A DNA stretch of 64,000 nt from assembly GCF_002443255.2 (NCBI RefSeq), contig NW_019211455.1, forward strand, positions 21,303,126-21,367,125. The letters are read 5' to 3'. Shown one piece after another: positions 24,601 through 38,058 of the stretch. Positions within the stretch are counted from its first letter, which is position 1. Each line of letters begins with the position of its first letter. Under the pieces are notes generated by a model that ran no database searches, had not been told where the DNA came from, and was given only the letters and a program-made list of their open reading frames with translations. Origin of the DNA: Varroa destructor (lineage: Eukaryota; Arthropoda; Arachnida; Mesostigmata; Varroidae). The translations under genes were made by a program, and so were the position numbers.

Positions 24601-27600
24601 TAATTACTAACCATGCCGCCCTTAAGATAGATATAGAGTGCGTCGTACAAATTTCTTCGTGTCTATAGGACGTGTCAACTGTAGGACACCAATTTGCCTT
24701 TTTTTTTTCTCGATTTTGTTATGAAGTTGTTTATTGACTACATACCCGCTTCACCGGTGGTGACAATTACAGGATCAGAGGGTGAACCACGACCCAGGTC
24801 GTTCATGGCGATCACGTAAAATTCGTACTCCGTGTACGGCGCCAGGTCGCGAACATAGATGTTACTGCCGGTTACGCCCGAGATCTCGGAGAAGGCTGAA
24901 TTCGCCCCGCGTGGCTTGTACTGCACGACGTAGTAGCGGATGTTCTCCGCTCCAGCGTCGTAGCTCCATGCGAGCCGCACTGAAGTAGTGGTCACCTCGG
25001 AGAATGACACAGACGAAGGGGGTTTCGGTAACGCTTGCACAACGATTGCCAGATGATGCTCAGCTGTGCCTAGTTTCGATTGAGCGACACATGTATAGTT
25101 GACCGACTCACGAATATTCTCTAACGTGAGGTTGTTCCTTCCTTCGGGGTATTGCTGTTTACCGGCAGGCGGTGGTAGGTCGTCACCGTCTGTGTAACGA
25201 AACTTCACGTAGGGCATCGGTGAACCCACGGCCGTACACGAGATGTTTAGCGAACCCCCAGGTGACACTTCGTAGCGTGCCTCGGGTGGAATTGAGAAAT
25301 ATGGCGGCACCCGACGAAGCTTGACGTAAAGAGTTGCCATAGGCGAGACCTGAGTACCGACACCATTTTCGGCCACGCACTCATAGTTACCTTGGTCCTC
25401 CTCCTGGGCATTGGAAATCTGTAGAGATCCGCCGTTGATGAGTTGATACCGCGGATTATTCAAATCAACAGGGACGTCGTTATGAAGCCACGAGATCGTC
25501 GGTTCGGGATCGCCTTCAGCGCGGCATGGCAAAATCGCACTACGATTCCTCTCAATACCCTGCATGTTTGGCAGCAGGCTGAATGAAGGAAAACCACGCG
25601 GTACGTTGTCCTCTTCCAGTACGTAGAGGGTGAATGAGGCTCGAACCGGCTCGCCGACACCGTTTTCAGCTAAGCATTCGTACGACGCATTGTCCTTTGC
25701 GACACGAACGGGATCGATGCGAAGTACTGATCCACCAGGAATGTTCTGAATCGAAAAGCGGGTCGTAGACACTCGGCGACCGCCTTTGCGCCATTCGATA
25801 TGTGGCGCTGGTCGACCATCTGCCATACAGACGAATGATGCTACTTTATTGCTGATCACCGTCTGATCCTTTGGGAATACGTAAATTTGCGGCGTATCTG
25901 CTCAGATAAATAATAAACAAGTAATTCAGTACAAAAAAAAAGATACGAGTTAGTCGTAGTCAATTTCTAACAACTGAAATAAATTGTGATAGCTACGACA
26001 ACAAAGCAATACAGCCATACAACGAACAGCAATTGATGTAGTAGCGAATGAAATGAGAATATAACAGTCATATGATAGAATAGTTAGAATGTGAAGATGA
26101 CATGAACACAAGGTGAAAGCTGAAGAAGCCTACCATACTTTGTAGTTGTGTACCTACAAATATTATAAATAGTTTAATAAGGAGGTAATAAAATGATAAA
26201 AAAATGAAAGGCTAGAAAATTCTAGTTTTTATCGGGGCCTAGAATTACCGCCATAAATGAAGCTTCCAGTATCGCTTCCACTTCGTATGATCCACATCTT
26301 AGCGGTTCCATTAGATATCTGCCGTATCAACAGGCTTCCGCCAACTTTTGCGCACCTAGCTATTTTGAGTAGATCCAGTCCAAAGAGATTATCCTGTTCC
26401 TCCAGCGAAGCCTAGAACTCATGCCTTGCTGACAACCGACGTATGAACGCGTTGTCGTTATCCAGCCACGAGTATCTTTATCTTTGACACTCCTGTGAGA
26501 CGGCCCCTTATCCCCACTGAAGGCCGTGTCTGAATGTCAGTAGTCCATTCGTACCGCCGGCTGCAACCAGCCTGGATCCTTTAGTTCTCCTTAACCCATG
26601 CCTCTTTTTTGCCCTTCGGTACCGTTTCCCTTGTTCTCTTTTTTTACCACGTCCACCCACCAGCGTCTCTGCTTTCCAGTCGCCGGCGACTTGCCATCTG
26701 GTAGTAAACGTGTCCCGACGTCTATTGGGTCGGATAGGGTAGGCTGGCTTGCTGTTGAGGGACCGTCACCGATGGTTCTACTACGCTGCTTACACCAACG
26801 GTATCACACCGTAGTCACACATCCAATACCCGCATCATTGGCTACACTGTGCTGCTGATTCCGTTTTAGCTAGCCCACGCGTTCTCTGGCAACGAGTCTT
26901 ACTCAGTCACACGCGTTAATTAGTCTCTTGGCTCTAATGGCTAAGGGACGCGTCGGCGATGAGAAAATCGGTGATAGCAGCAGAACCAATGGAATACGCA
27001 AACGACGACAGCGGGGGCAGCAGGCGGCACACTGTGCGTTCCATTCGCGTGCTAGAGTGGCAACCTATGCCTCTTCTGCATCGGTTGAGCCACAACCATC
27101 AGCAGAAGACGGCCATCAGCAGCTACATACAGAAGGGTCCGGAGACACCGACGAGATGTCGGCCGCAGCCTCTGCCCTTACCAACGGCGGGCCGGACAAC
27201 AGAGCAACGCAACACGAGGATATCACCACCGCCGTAAACTGCAGCAGGCACCGACAAACTAACGGAAAGGCAAAGTAGGCAAGGGCAATGGCGGCTGCTG
27301 TTGCTGCGACAATGGTGATGACGACGCAGAAGAAAAGAACGCCAAATCGTCTCCCTAAAGGTAATTCCTTCTCTCTGTTGCACAAGAGCGGAAGAAAAAA
27401 TGACAATAGAAGACCAGCGCATACATGAAAATTGTGTAGGGATCGAAAAAAACAGGAAGTAACTCTGACTTCTTTTTCTTTCCATTTCCCTTGTCCGTAT
27501 TACACGCTGCCCCCTTCGAGTCGCTCGGTGCGCCGCCTGAAATACTGTCAACGGCTTTAGCGGCTTCACCATTCCTAGGGCTGGTACTAGCTTTGTTCAG

Positions 27601-30600
27601 GCGAAAAACCCTTGAATTTTCTATTTCTTAGCAGGACTTTTATGTACTGCCTTGAATCCTGGTTTCCTTTCCGCCGTTGTCTCAGTTACTTCTACTATTA
27701 ACTGGGCACGCAACTGCCCTGTGACCGTTTGCCGGAATTCCGTAATAATTTTCTGCTTGACTCCCTGCAATACCGTTTGTCTGTGCTCCATATTCATGCT
27801 GAGTTTTAAGCAATCCACGTTACAGATGTAAAATTGCTGTGACACCACACAGCACTTAAATGCCGTTAGCTTCTACTAGCTGGTGCCACTATTACAGCCC
27901 CTCCCCCCACGCGATTCCCGACATTTAACGCCTTCGCGATTTGTCACTACATCCATGAATGAGTGCGAGCGTTAAGGAAGAACTTTTGGCGCTCGTTCTT
28001 GCTGTGCAAAACTTTCATGACCCAGTGTGGCTGCTCTGCTGGCAGTGTCTGAACAGTTAAAGGAAAGGTCGAGGTAGAAGGCACTACTCAGCAGTTAGAA
28101 GGGAACGGCGTGCATAAAGGGAATACTACCACGCACCCATGCGCACAGCCATACGCCACTAGCATTTCACAGCACTCAACTACGACACAACTAGTTGCTA
28201 TAATGGAATGGCCGCTCGAGCAGCATAAACAATGGTTGTGTCATTAGCTGGTGGCGTGGCTAGCAGGCGACAGACATTCGTCTGCTGATGGCTCGTGCGA
28301 CTAACATTCTACGGGGTAAGAAACGAAAACAACAACAACAAGAGAAGAGGCCCCCAGCAAATGCTCAGGGCAGGACAGTTTATCTAGTTTATGGTAGAAG
28401 CAATGCAAGCAGTGCTAGTAGCCCGAACGAATAAAGCAAACGCGAGACTAATTAAACTAATAGGACTGCAAACAGTTAAACCCACTACCATCAGGATGCT
28501 CTGTATCTCATTCTCGAAGCTATCCAACCTAACCTATTGGCCGTGTGCACCCGCTGCCAACATCGCTATTTCGTTCATGGGCCGGCAGCATCCGCAGAGT
28601 TCGTAATTTGAACGCTTAAAAACCACATTAACGGTCATATAACGGCTATATCTCCTCTTACCCCATGCTTAACTGACTGACAAATATACATCGATAGAAG
28701 CAGAATGGTGTATCTCCGTGAAAATTCCTAAAGCCAACCTGTCAATGAAGTGGTAGAGTGATATTTTACACTTTCGAAACCTTTCTTATAGAAAGTTTTA
28801 ACAAAATACGATCAACATTAGTAACTTATAAATAACCCGGAATAGCAACAGTTGTCAGAAAGCATCAAAAGGGCATTACCTTTTTAGGCACACTTTTTTT
28901 TATTATCCATGGCATATTTTCTAGTCACTAGATTTTCAAGCTTTCTGCTGTATCAGTTAGTACGGGTTTTCAATGGTGAACGGTAACGTATAGTGCTACA
29001 GCACTATGCTTCTTCTTCTGCTGATGTGAAAGTACTCCTTAAATCCCATTACTAGTTAAACCCATTAGTGGAAATATCGAGAGAGAAATTGTTAAAAATT
29101 GACTTTATCTGGTCTTGCCTATAAGTATCAAATAATTTATGCTTTGGGCGTCACTACATATTTGGTTCATCTGGACCGACGTAAGATTGAGAGGAAAGGC
29201 TTGATATAATCACTAAATGCCGAGACATAGGCAGCCCTTAGGCACTGCAATGTGCTATTTGTTAAATAGTATTGCATATTTTTATTCGTTAAACTCACAC
29301 AAACCTATTTATTAGTTCAACAATAGAATTTTAATAAATAGTAGCGAGTATTGTAGGCGAGACGACAGAACGGATTGAGGGGGTGGGCATTTGCAGAGGG
29401 GTACGAGAAGAAAGGGACATAGAAAAATAATGTTCTTATGATATCCAGCAAAAGCAAAGATGTGGTCTGACAGAAACTTCTGGTGGCGTAGTTGTCATGC
29501 ACACACTATCGACAGATACTGAAGCACAGAACCGGCAGCAAACGGAAGGAGACGCGCAAGGTAGACAACAGTTCACAAATATTTCTAAAACAGCCATGTC
29601 ATGTAACAGCTAAGATCAGTCAGTTGAACCTCTGCGCGGGTCCTTTATCAAGACGTTCGCTTCTGTTGTCGCCAAAATGAAATAGTCATGTCATCTTGCT
29701 TGATACTCGCCACTGAAACTACTATAAATCTCTACTACTAGTAAATAGACGTTTGCTTTTTTCTGATTACGTCAACGAGCAGTTTGTTGTATTTCGCACT
29801 TGGTTTCCAGTAGGTACACTAAAACTGGGAAGCCGCACCTAACGTTTTAGCAGTTGCAGCATAATCTATACAGACATGAAGCATGAACCTTCAGCGAGCC
29901 CAGTAGAGACATCTGGTTACAACGTTGGCTGACATGCCTTGTTGACAAAGATGACGACGTTTAGCGTTAAACTTGAAGCATCGACAGAGAGACGTTCACA
30001 AACGAACCATTGCTAACACGATCCTGATTTAATAGCTTTTTTCTGATAGTTCCTAAATAGGTTTTTCTGTTGGTGGTTTTTCATATCAAATCTAGCGTGT
30101 GTATTTGTCACCCAGTTTCACTAAGAAAGCCGGACACGGAAGCCGCAGGTTCAAGCTTTTCCTGCCGTGTCGCCCCGCAAGGCGAAATCGTAAAGCGAAC
30201 TGTATTTTTCCCCCTTTAGCCGATTTCTGCATTGACCGGCAACAAATCGGCACACCAATTCCTGACGAACGCCAGTCGTCTTCAAAGTTTGAACCTAGCT
30301 GCCCAAAAGGGAACCAACTAGACAGCTCTTCCACCTGCCTTAAGGTCTTTTTCTTTGTCCTTGAGGTGCACCCTTCCTACTTTTCCTGCACCAAGAAGGT
30401 CGAGAACGAGGCAGCAGAAGGCAAGAGACCGGCCCTCAGCCGCAGAAGGAGTTGCAGCGTGGAGGGCATATTAATGGCCGCGTTACCCGTGACCGACCAA
30501 TTGCAACGGTGAAAGGAGCGCATGGCCGGCCAAAACCAGGGGAAAGATGGCTTAGGTTATCCTCTAAAGCGAACCCACGGGAGCGGCCGAATCAGCAAGT

Positions 30601-33600
30601 AGCAGGCTGATTTGCCAAAGACTAATATGAACATGTGCAAAAGTGACGGCGCGATCCCGTACCAAGACGAGAGCGGGTAACAGCCGCCATAGTGTCGACG
30701 GCGTAGCTACGATAAGAGATGGCGAAAAAAAGGCAATATTCAGATTCAGTGACTACAGGTCGACTCAGGCGAGCACCTGCCTGAGATCCGAAGGTCCCAC
30801 AGAGCCCAGCGTCAAAGCTACGATACGACCAGTCAGACACATCCTCAAAATCGAAAGCGAAGACTTACCGCTTTGCCACAGGCGAACGTTTTCTTAGTGT
30901 CGCCTATGCTCTTTTTCTCTTTCCTGGTGGAGTTGTTTTTTTTTTGCTCCTCACGGGCAAAGGCCCAACAGGCGCAAATATGCGACGGCATCACGAAGAT
31001 GGCGGTGATAGCTTGCACCCCTACACACAAGCTTCTACGCAGTCTTAGTCACACAGGAATGAGCAGCGGTCCAGTACAATGGCCATTGCTCTGTGAAAAG
31101 CCGCTGGTACCTTCCTTTTTGATGCCTCTGTACCACACTATATACAATTTAACGGGTGTCGCCCCCTCTTAATCGTTTGCTTAGTGGCTTTCGTTCCGCA
31201 AGCACTTTTATAAGGATGAATGGCGGCCTTGGCCACAACGGATGCTGCTATTTGTTCAGAGGAGTGGGCTGCTAATAATAATCGGCGAAGTTCGCGCACG
31301 AAACGAGCCGTATACTTTAATGATACCTAATATGTGGGATAAAAAGGTTTATGCTTTCGCGCAGATTTAAAGTAGCAGGCGTAAATCGATAGAAACGCGA
31401 CGATTTTCTTTAGCAATCTTGAGAAATATAAGTATTCGCATAGGTTTTCGTTACGAATTTATTAAAGAAGAAATTAACCCTTGGGAAACGTGACGAACAA
31501 ACGTTCGCTGGTCATTGCTCAAGTGTTAAATCAAGGTAACATACAAGTAGAGGCCCAAACTCTCATTTCAGTGTACCTTTGTGGTGGAGATATTTCCAGA
31601 AGATCAAAGTACTAAAGCTTTTAAACACCAAAGGCTCCTTCAGTTTTCCAAATCGTATCTAAACATTCAGTGAAACATTCTATCAATTTACAGCGCGATA
31701 TTTCGTTCTGTTTGGTTTGCAAATGCTCTCGGCAAATTCAAATTGCGTCGACTGAAGGTTACTCAGCATTGTTCGTTCAGATTGTCGATTCCCGTAACAT
31801 ATTCATAGATTTTCTAATCATGCGAGCATCCTTCATATTTTAGGGCCCTAACCGGTATAGATAATTGGATACCAACACAGGTTACGGTATTCAAGTACAC
31901 CCAAAGCCGCTTTAGGTCGGTAGGGTTAAATATCTGGAGACCGAAAGCAGCTGTGCTGGAATCAAAGTAGGGTTGCTTGAACCAAAATAGAATAGGTTAA
32001 ACAGGCTTCGCTTAGCATTTATCAACAGCGAGCTATCTACCATTCGTTGTAAAACATTCACGAACGACCCAACGCGCAGATACCTCTACGTCAGGACGTC
32101 ATATATATCCAACGACATTGTAAGCCAGTTGGCTAACGTGGATCGTTTAGTTGTATGAAAGATTAGATAGTATAAGGTTTGTGACCGAGAAAGTGGGCCG
32201 AAGACAGGCAATATAAAACAAGCGTTTGCTACTACTAGTACAACGCGAAAGACAACATTTAATCTTCGACCCAAAGTTTCTGAAGGAAGAACAGACGACA
32301 ACGGAAAGTATTACTAAACCAAATCGATTTAGCTATACGGTCTTTTGCTGCTATTGTTGTTAAGTCTGATTGAAGCAAGAAACAGCAAAGAATAGCAGCT
32401 TTTGAGCAGGCACGCCCTCAAATGAAACTGATGTCTAGCTTAATTTACCATATCAGTCGTTCCATGGCGAAGCCTCCAAGTTTTTTTCCATGTTCTGCCC
32501 ATGTATTCGATTTTAGTTCGTTTACATTTTTTACACGCCTACAGCGCAGCCTTTGAGACAGCATAGTTCATACTCCGTTGTTGAGTATATGGAGCTGCTG
32601 TTACGCGATTTTTATTTTCAACCCAACGACGACGAACATCGTTTAGTTCTTACGTTTCCGTCACCAGGTACCGCGTTCTCACCGCACCCAATCTCGAATC
32701 ACAAATAGACATCTTTGTTGTGGTAGGGGCAGTGTGTGAAGGGGTGACAAAAGACAAAAACTATTCTTGTCCCGCCGTATTGATAACGTGCCGTACCATT
32801 AGTACACGTATCATCACAGCTGTACGTGCCAGCGCTGGACACTGCTGTGAAAAAGAGCAAAACGACAGCACCGATAGCGAGCAGCACGATTGCACCATGT
32901 ATATTACATAAAACACTAGACACTTTTCTCAGGCGCGTAACAAAGCCCAAATGAAAATGGAAGAGCAAGAAAAAGAAATAAAAGGCTGCAGTGCACAGTC
33001 CAAATTAGAGCGAAAAACCCACAAAACGAAAATCTGCGGCGACCGCAACGGCCAGCTCGAGCTCATCATCTGAGGAAATCTGCGAAAAGCGTCATGACCA
33101 AGAGAACTAACGGAGAACGGCCGGGTTAGTTGTGCAAGGAGACTTGCCTGAGGGGAAAATGGGTTCCAGTATAAAATTCACTGACAGTAGGAGTAGCACC
33201 AACCGCTAATCTCAAAATTAAAAGAAAACAGCCGACCCAGTCGAGCGGCGTAGAGTAACCACAGGGAAAGTACTGGCCAAGAAGGTCCCCGGACCCATCA
33301 ATGCCACTACCAACTGTACTAATCCTTACCGCCGCCCAAGCCGCTTTTGCATTTCTCGCCGAAACCTTTTTAACATTCATTAGGAATCTTTGTTTGGCAG
33401 TTGCCCAGAGGTTCTGCACCGTTTATACGCAGAATACAATCCTAAATCCACCCAGGCGGCCTAGGAAAAGGACCAAGGCAGAAACTAAGGCCCAGTTACC
33501 GCCAAGGAGTTACTCCATCAGACATAGCTATTTTTTCTTTGACTGCAGAAGACCCGCAGCCTCATCGCCGAGAGCATATTCTATTCTAACTAAGTAACAA

Positions 33601-36600
33601 CCTTCATTTCGAAGCCCAGCATGGCTAAGCCGAGTCCACGAGTTAATATGATTCTTATCCACGACTTTATATAATGACAATAATTAGGTTGAGTTGCTGA
33701 CCAATGACTGGTTGGAGCCCTCTACTGTTCGTCGATGACGTCGATCTCTCATAGTTTTTTTGTCGAGGAGCCAAAGCACCCGCCAAAACCTCTGGAGATT
33801 ACACCCCTTGGTTCGGTACAAACCTGTACGTCTCTAGGCCTACTCCTACCGCAACGCGACGCGATACTCTGTGCGCAGAACATTGCAAAATCATACATCA
33901 GACATCCAGTATGCAACCAAATAAGCATATGTCTTCTCAACCCTGTAAACTCTTTTCCCCTTGAGTCACTCGACTGAGCCCCGCGGAGTTAGCACCATAA
34001 AAGAACTGCCTTTTAGTTGCCAAGCTGAAGTAGCCTTATACAATGTACGTAGGTTGCAGCGCTCCCCAACAACCCGTCGCTTCAGTTCGCCTTACCATGC
34101 AGCTGAAGTCATAAAAGAAGTCACACACACACCGTTAGAAAAACAAACAAGAAAATGGAAGTCGAAATAAACCCGCAGAGATGGAAATGAGGGAGATTAT
34201 GTAAACTTACTATGTACTTGTATGTATACCATATTTGAGAGCAGTTTGCATCGGTTAAGCTTACATATGTTACCAGAGACTAAAAGTTTTAGAAGAACGT
34301 AGAAACTTCTTTGATAACTTCGATGTATTATTTATCACGTTTAAACGAATGTATCCATGAAATCTACTAGGTCTAAAAATTCGTGGTAGGAAGACTGCAC
34401 TGAAAATATTTAGATGCATTCAGAATATCAAATAAATGACACCGTATAGTTCAACAGGTTAGCGTCACGACTGTGAAGCTGATTCCCTAGCAACTGCTAA
34501 TGAAATTATTAGATATTGTACTAAGTAGTAAACATGACGAGAAAGTAATGTACCTATTGCAGTTGCCAGATCTTGCGTTACACTAACGCATGGCGTACGA
34601 TCATGAGCAAGAGTCAACTAACGTACCTTCCGCACTCATTTCATATAGAGCTAGCCCCATAGTGCTGCTAGTGTCTCGGGCCGACCAACGGCCCTAATAC
34701 CTTTATCTATCCCCATTTCCCGTTCGCACATTTCTGCAAACTTCGTATCATTTCGGTCCTCCTCTGACTACGCTAAATCGTCTGGTAAAGTTTTCTTACA
34801 CGAAGAGATTCACGAAGCTCTTCGCTTGCTTTATCCCTTTCTCCATTTTTTACTGTCGAAGATTTGCAGCTTTTGGTGGCATCCTCTGCATCCTCGTCCC
34901 CCTTCGTGCTTACCACCCTGCCGGTTCTGTTGTTCCCTCGTCTCTTCTAGCTGGCATCTCCTGTGACTGTTTTCCTGTTCGTCCTCTTTTTTGTGCTTGT
35001 GCAACCAGGACTCCCCCCATAGGTCGTGTTCTGCGTTTCCATTTTTGGCGTACACCGCCTCTTTCATGCTAGCTACTGGTCCGTGGATCAACTGCACGGC
35101 AGCTCGGATCCCGACTCTCGGCTCTATGGACACTCTCCTCTTGTCGTTCGCCACGCTCTTCTTAATCCTCAAGCCCTCGTGCGAACATCCCGTCTTGATA
35201 TCGTGCACTCATGTACCTTATACCGCTGCTTATATTTCTAGAATCCGGCGTCCCGTCCTGTTGCTTGCTTCCACAGGCAAAGAAGAATACGAAATCGCAG
35301 ATGTCGAGTTGCAACTTACCCGCTAACCCGGCGGGCGAACCCATTCGTCCGCTACTGTCTGAGCACCGTTACGCTGTCATCGACAAGCACTGCACGTACC
35401 CGTAAGCCGCATCTTTGCCGATCCTCAGAGCCTCCGAAAAACAGAGGATTTTCTGGTGCAGGCGATAGTTATACGGAGCTCCGGCGGTATCGAACTCCTC
35501 CCGTAAGTGCCTATGCAATAACGACAGAAGGGGTGGCACCGCTATTGACGCTGCCGTTGCAGCTGTGGTACGAACACAAGCTATATGCACGCGCACACAT
35601 ACCCGTACCCGCTTCTACGGCAATGTTAAGATACAACTAGGACTCTAAAGAAAACTGCATTTGATGCCGATAGAACCCTAAACTCTATCGATTTGCGTGA
35701 GTTTTAGTGGCTTTAAATGGTCTGATTATACAGCTTTCCTAGTGCTTGTTAGATCTTGAAAAACGTATTAGAGTAAATATCAAATTAAATCAGCCGACGC
35801 ATTTTCAAACATTTCCAAAAGCATACCGCATTGTCTGTACGCTAAAAGATGGCCCGAACCAGCAATTCTTGCCCATTAGCGATGTGTTTTAAGCAAACTT
35901 TTCGACAGACTACACCGAAAAACGATTTTAGAGTATACCGACCAAATGATATCGGGAGCCTTGACATATTGTCATATAATGGCTAAACAATTTTATGCTA
36001 GTATACGCCGTGCAGAATGCTCTCCTCAAATACATACGAAACTCAGGCGCAGTAGCAAAACATGGAGAAATGAGTCAGCTCGTCCAGGTGATGTTTTTAG
36101 GAGATATCAATAAGCTCGCTAGGGCCTACTTACTCTCACCCTCGACGATTGTTACCGCTCAAAAGAACATGGATCACGAGGCCTATAGCTGGCCCATGAA
36201 TAGTTCTGGGGACGACTTCTAGGCCGATAAAAAAAATACTACAGTAAATTGACGATGGCTCATAATCTAAATTACTTCCATCAATACATGCTAATCCTAA
36301 AGATCTGGAAATTAAAGGCGATGCCGCTGACACGCAAGCTATATTAGCGACATTAAAGTTTGCTGCATTTTACAATCAAACGATGCAACGAAGCTGTTTA
36401 AAAGGCTATGACAATATTATGATTTTTTTTAATCTCATGAGCCAAGGAAACAGGAACTCGAATCATGTGAAAGAGCTTCGTGAAAGAGCTTCGAGAGGAA
36501 CTGAGCATTATTATGAGACAATATCCTTTTTCTTTTCGTCAAACGTTAGTGCTAAGGACTTTTCCGGAATAAGTGACAAGAAACCCTTTCCTATCAGCAA

Positions 36601-38001
36601 GGTTAGCTTTAAGAAGTTTTCCGGGCACTGATTATTGGAGGGTCAGGACATGGTCTTGATAACAAAACTCTACTTGAATATTACTTTGAAGCTATGCGCA
36701 CGAATGGTAGCGAATTAGTATTTTCGTTATACAGATCTTTAAAGGGTTATTGTTTAAAATATTTTCGTAAATATACATGAAGTTAGACACTGGAATAGAT
36801 GAAAATATATATCAGCCCTGATTTTTTCACAGGTATTGTCTTAGAGGTATTAATTAGGTATTGACGATCAGCGGGACACCATTATGTCTTTCATAGATGA
36901 ACAGACCTGTTCTTCAAACCGATTCTCAGCTGAACGAACTTTTGATTTGAATCAGCTGATCAGCCTAACTTCTTACAACGCGATACTACACTCGAGTGTG
37001 CCTAGACTCAAGAGAAATTTCAATACCAAAAGTATATGCCATTTGATTGCAGGTTTGTAGTATGCCTCAGCAGCTGTTAACCAATAGGTCAGACTCCATA
37101 ATTAGTGCTAGCACGAGCTCCAAAGTATCCGTGCCTGTACTTTCAAAGCAGCATATGCTCTTTTGATACATATGGCGATCCATAGAGACGTCTCAATTGG
37201 GGCGCGATTTGTTCTCGAGCGTAATTTGTCAAAACGCTCCATTTCCTTCACGTTTGTGGGCTTTTATGCTTAATTATTTTTATTACACTATGAAATAGGT
37301 CAAATGGTGTTTCTTTTTTTACAGCATTTTAATGTGAATTTTGATCGAGTTTTTTTAGTATTGACAAAATTTCTAAATACCTGATAATAATAGTACGGTA
37401 CAGGTGGACGCAGCAGCATGAAGATAGTGGCTAGTCAAACCTCTACATTCACCCTTTAACTGACCTTTTTAAGACACTGAACGGTTCCTAAATGAACACT
37501 GCACTCGCCGATACAGTATCTAATAGCTCAGTATACAGGACATCTTCGACCATGTTCGTCCGGCCCGGATCGGACTTGAGTTGTTAAGTCCGACATTTGT
37601 TCTGGCTAAGTTGCATTATAGGATTCGATGGCCAACTACCCAACTAGCAGTTATCCATACGGGCTAATATTTTTCAATAAGGCAAAGATAATTATATTCG
37701 ATCAATCTGAATCCGTCGCACACAACCTTTATCGATTATTTATAACTCAGCTGCACGGCAGGAGATTATTATATAAATTTACTAACTAACCCTGTAGCAA
37801 TGCCTGATCAATAGTGTGTTCGCCCAGACTTCTAAAGGCGCATCCTGACAATTGAAAATACGTAGAAAACAAGGATACTCGTAGCGAACTATGTACGAAT
37901 GTATCAACTGTGATGCTATGTTCATCCTGCCGATCTCCATGAATTTATTGTCAAGGTTTATCTACATTTTCGCCACTTTCTTCGTTTACTTCGTTGACAA
38001 C

Positions 38002-38058
<57 letters not shown>

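Larger units (their letters stand above)
20216..24745 (-). other. Lar: Lar intron 3 (4,530 bp)
   Basis: Separates FN3-1 from FN3-2. The part at about 20.4-22.0 kb is richer in C and G and has several open frames on both strands without recognisable motifs; it could be an old degraded insertion, but I cannot identify one. A CTAT tetranucleotide repeat (22541-22564), a triplicated TGTGTGTCACA and a perfect 20-bp inverted repeat (24246-24310) also lie here. Confidence 0.85.

Noticed and set aside
26928..27572. Overlapping frames of 90-150 codons on both strands in intron 2
   Set aside because: Both strands and several phases are equally open in a GC-richer patch; no domain, no splice partner and no conserved motif.
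34831..35208. 125-codon minus-strand frame with Cys/His-rich end ([18 protein letters not shown]) resembling a gag zinc knuckle
   Set aside because: Spacing does not fit a CCHC knuckle and no neighbouring protease or polymerase frame is present.
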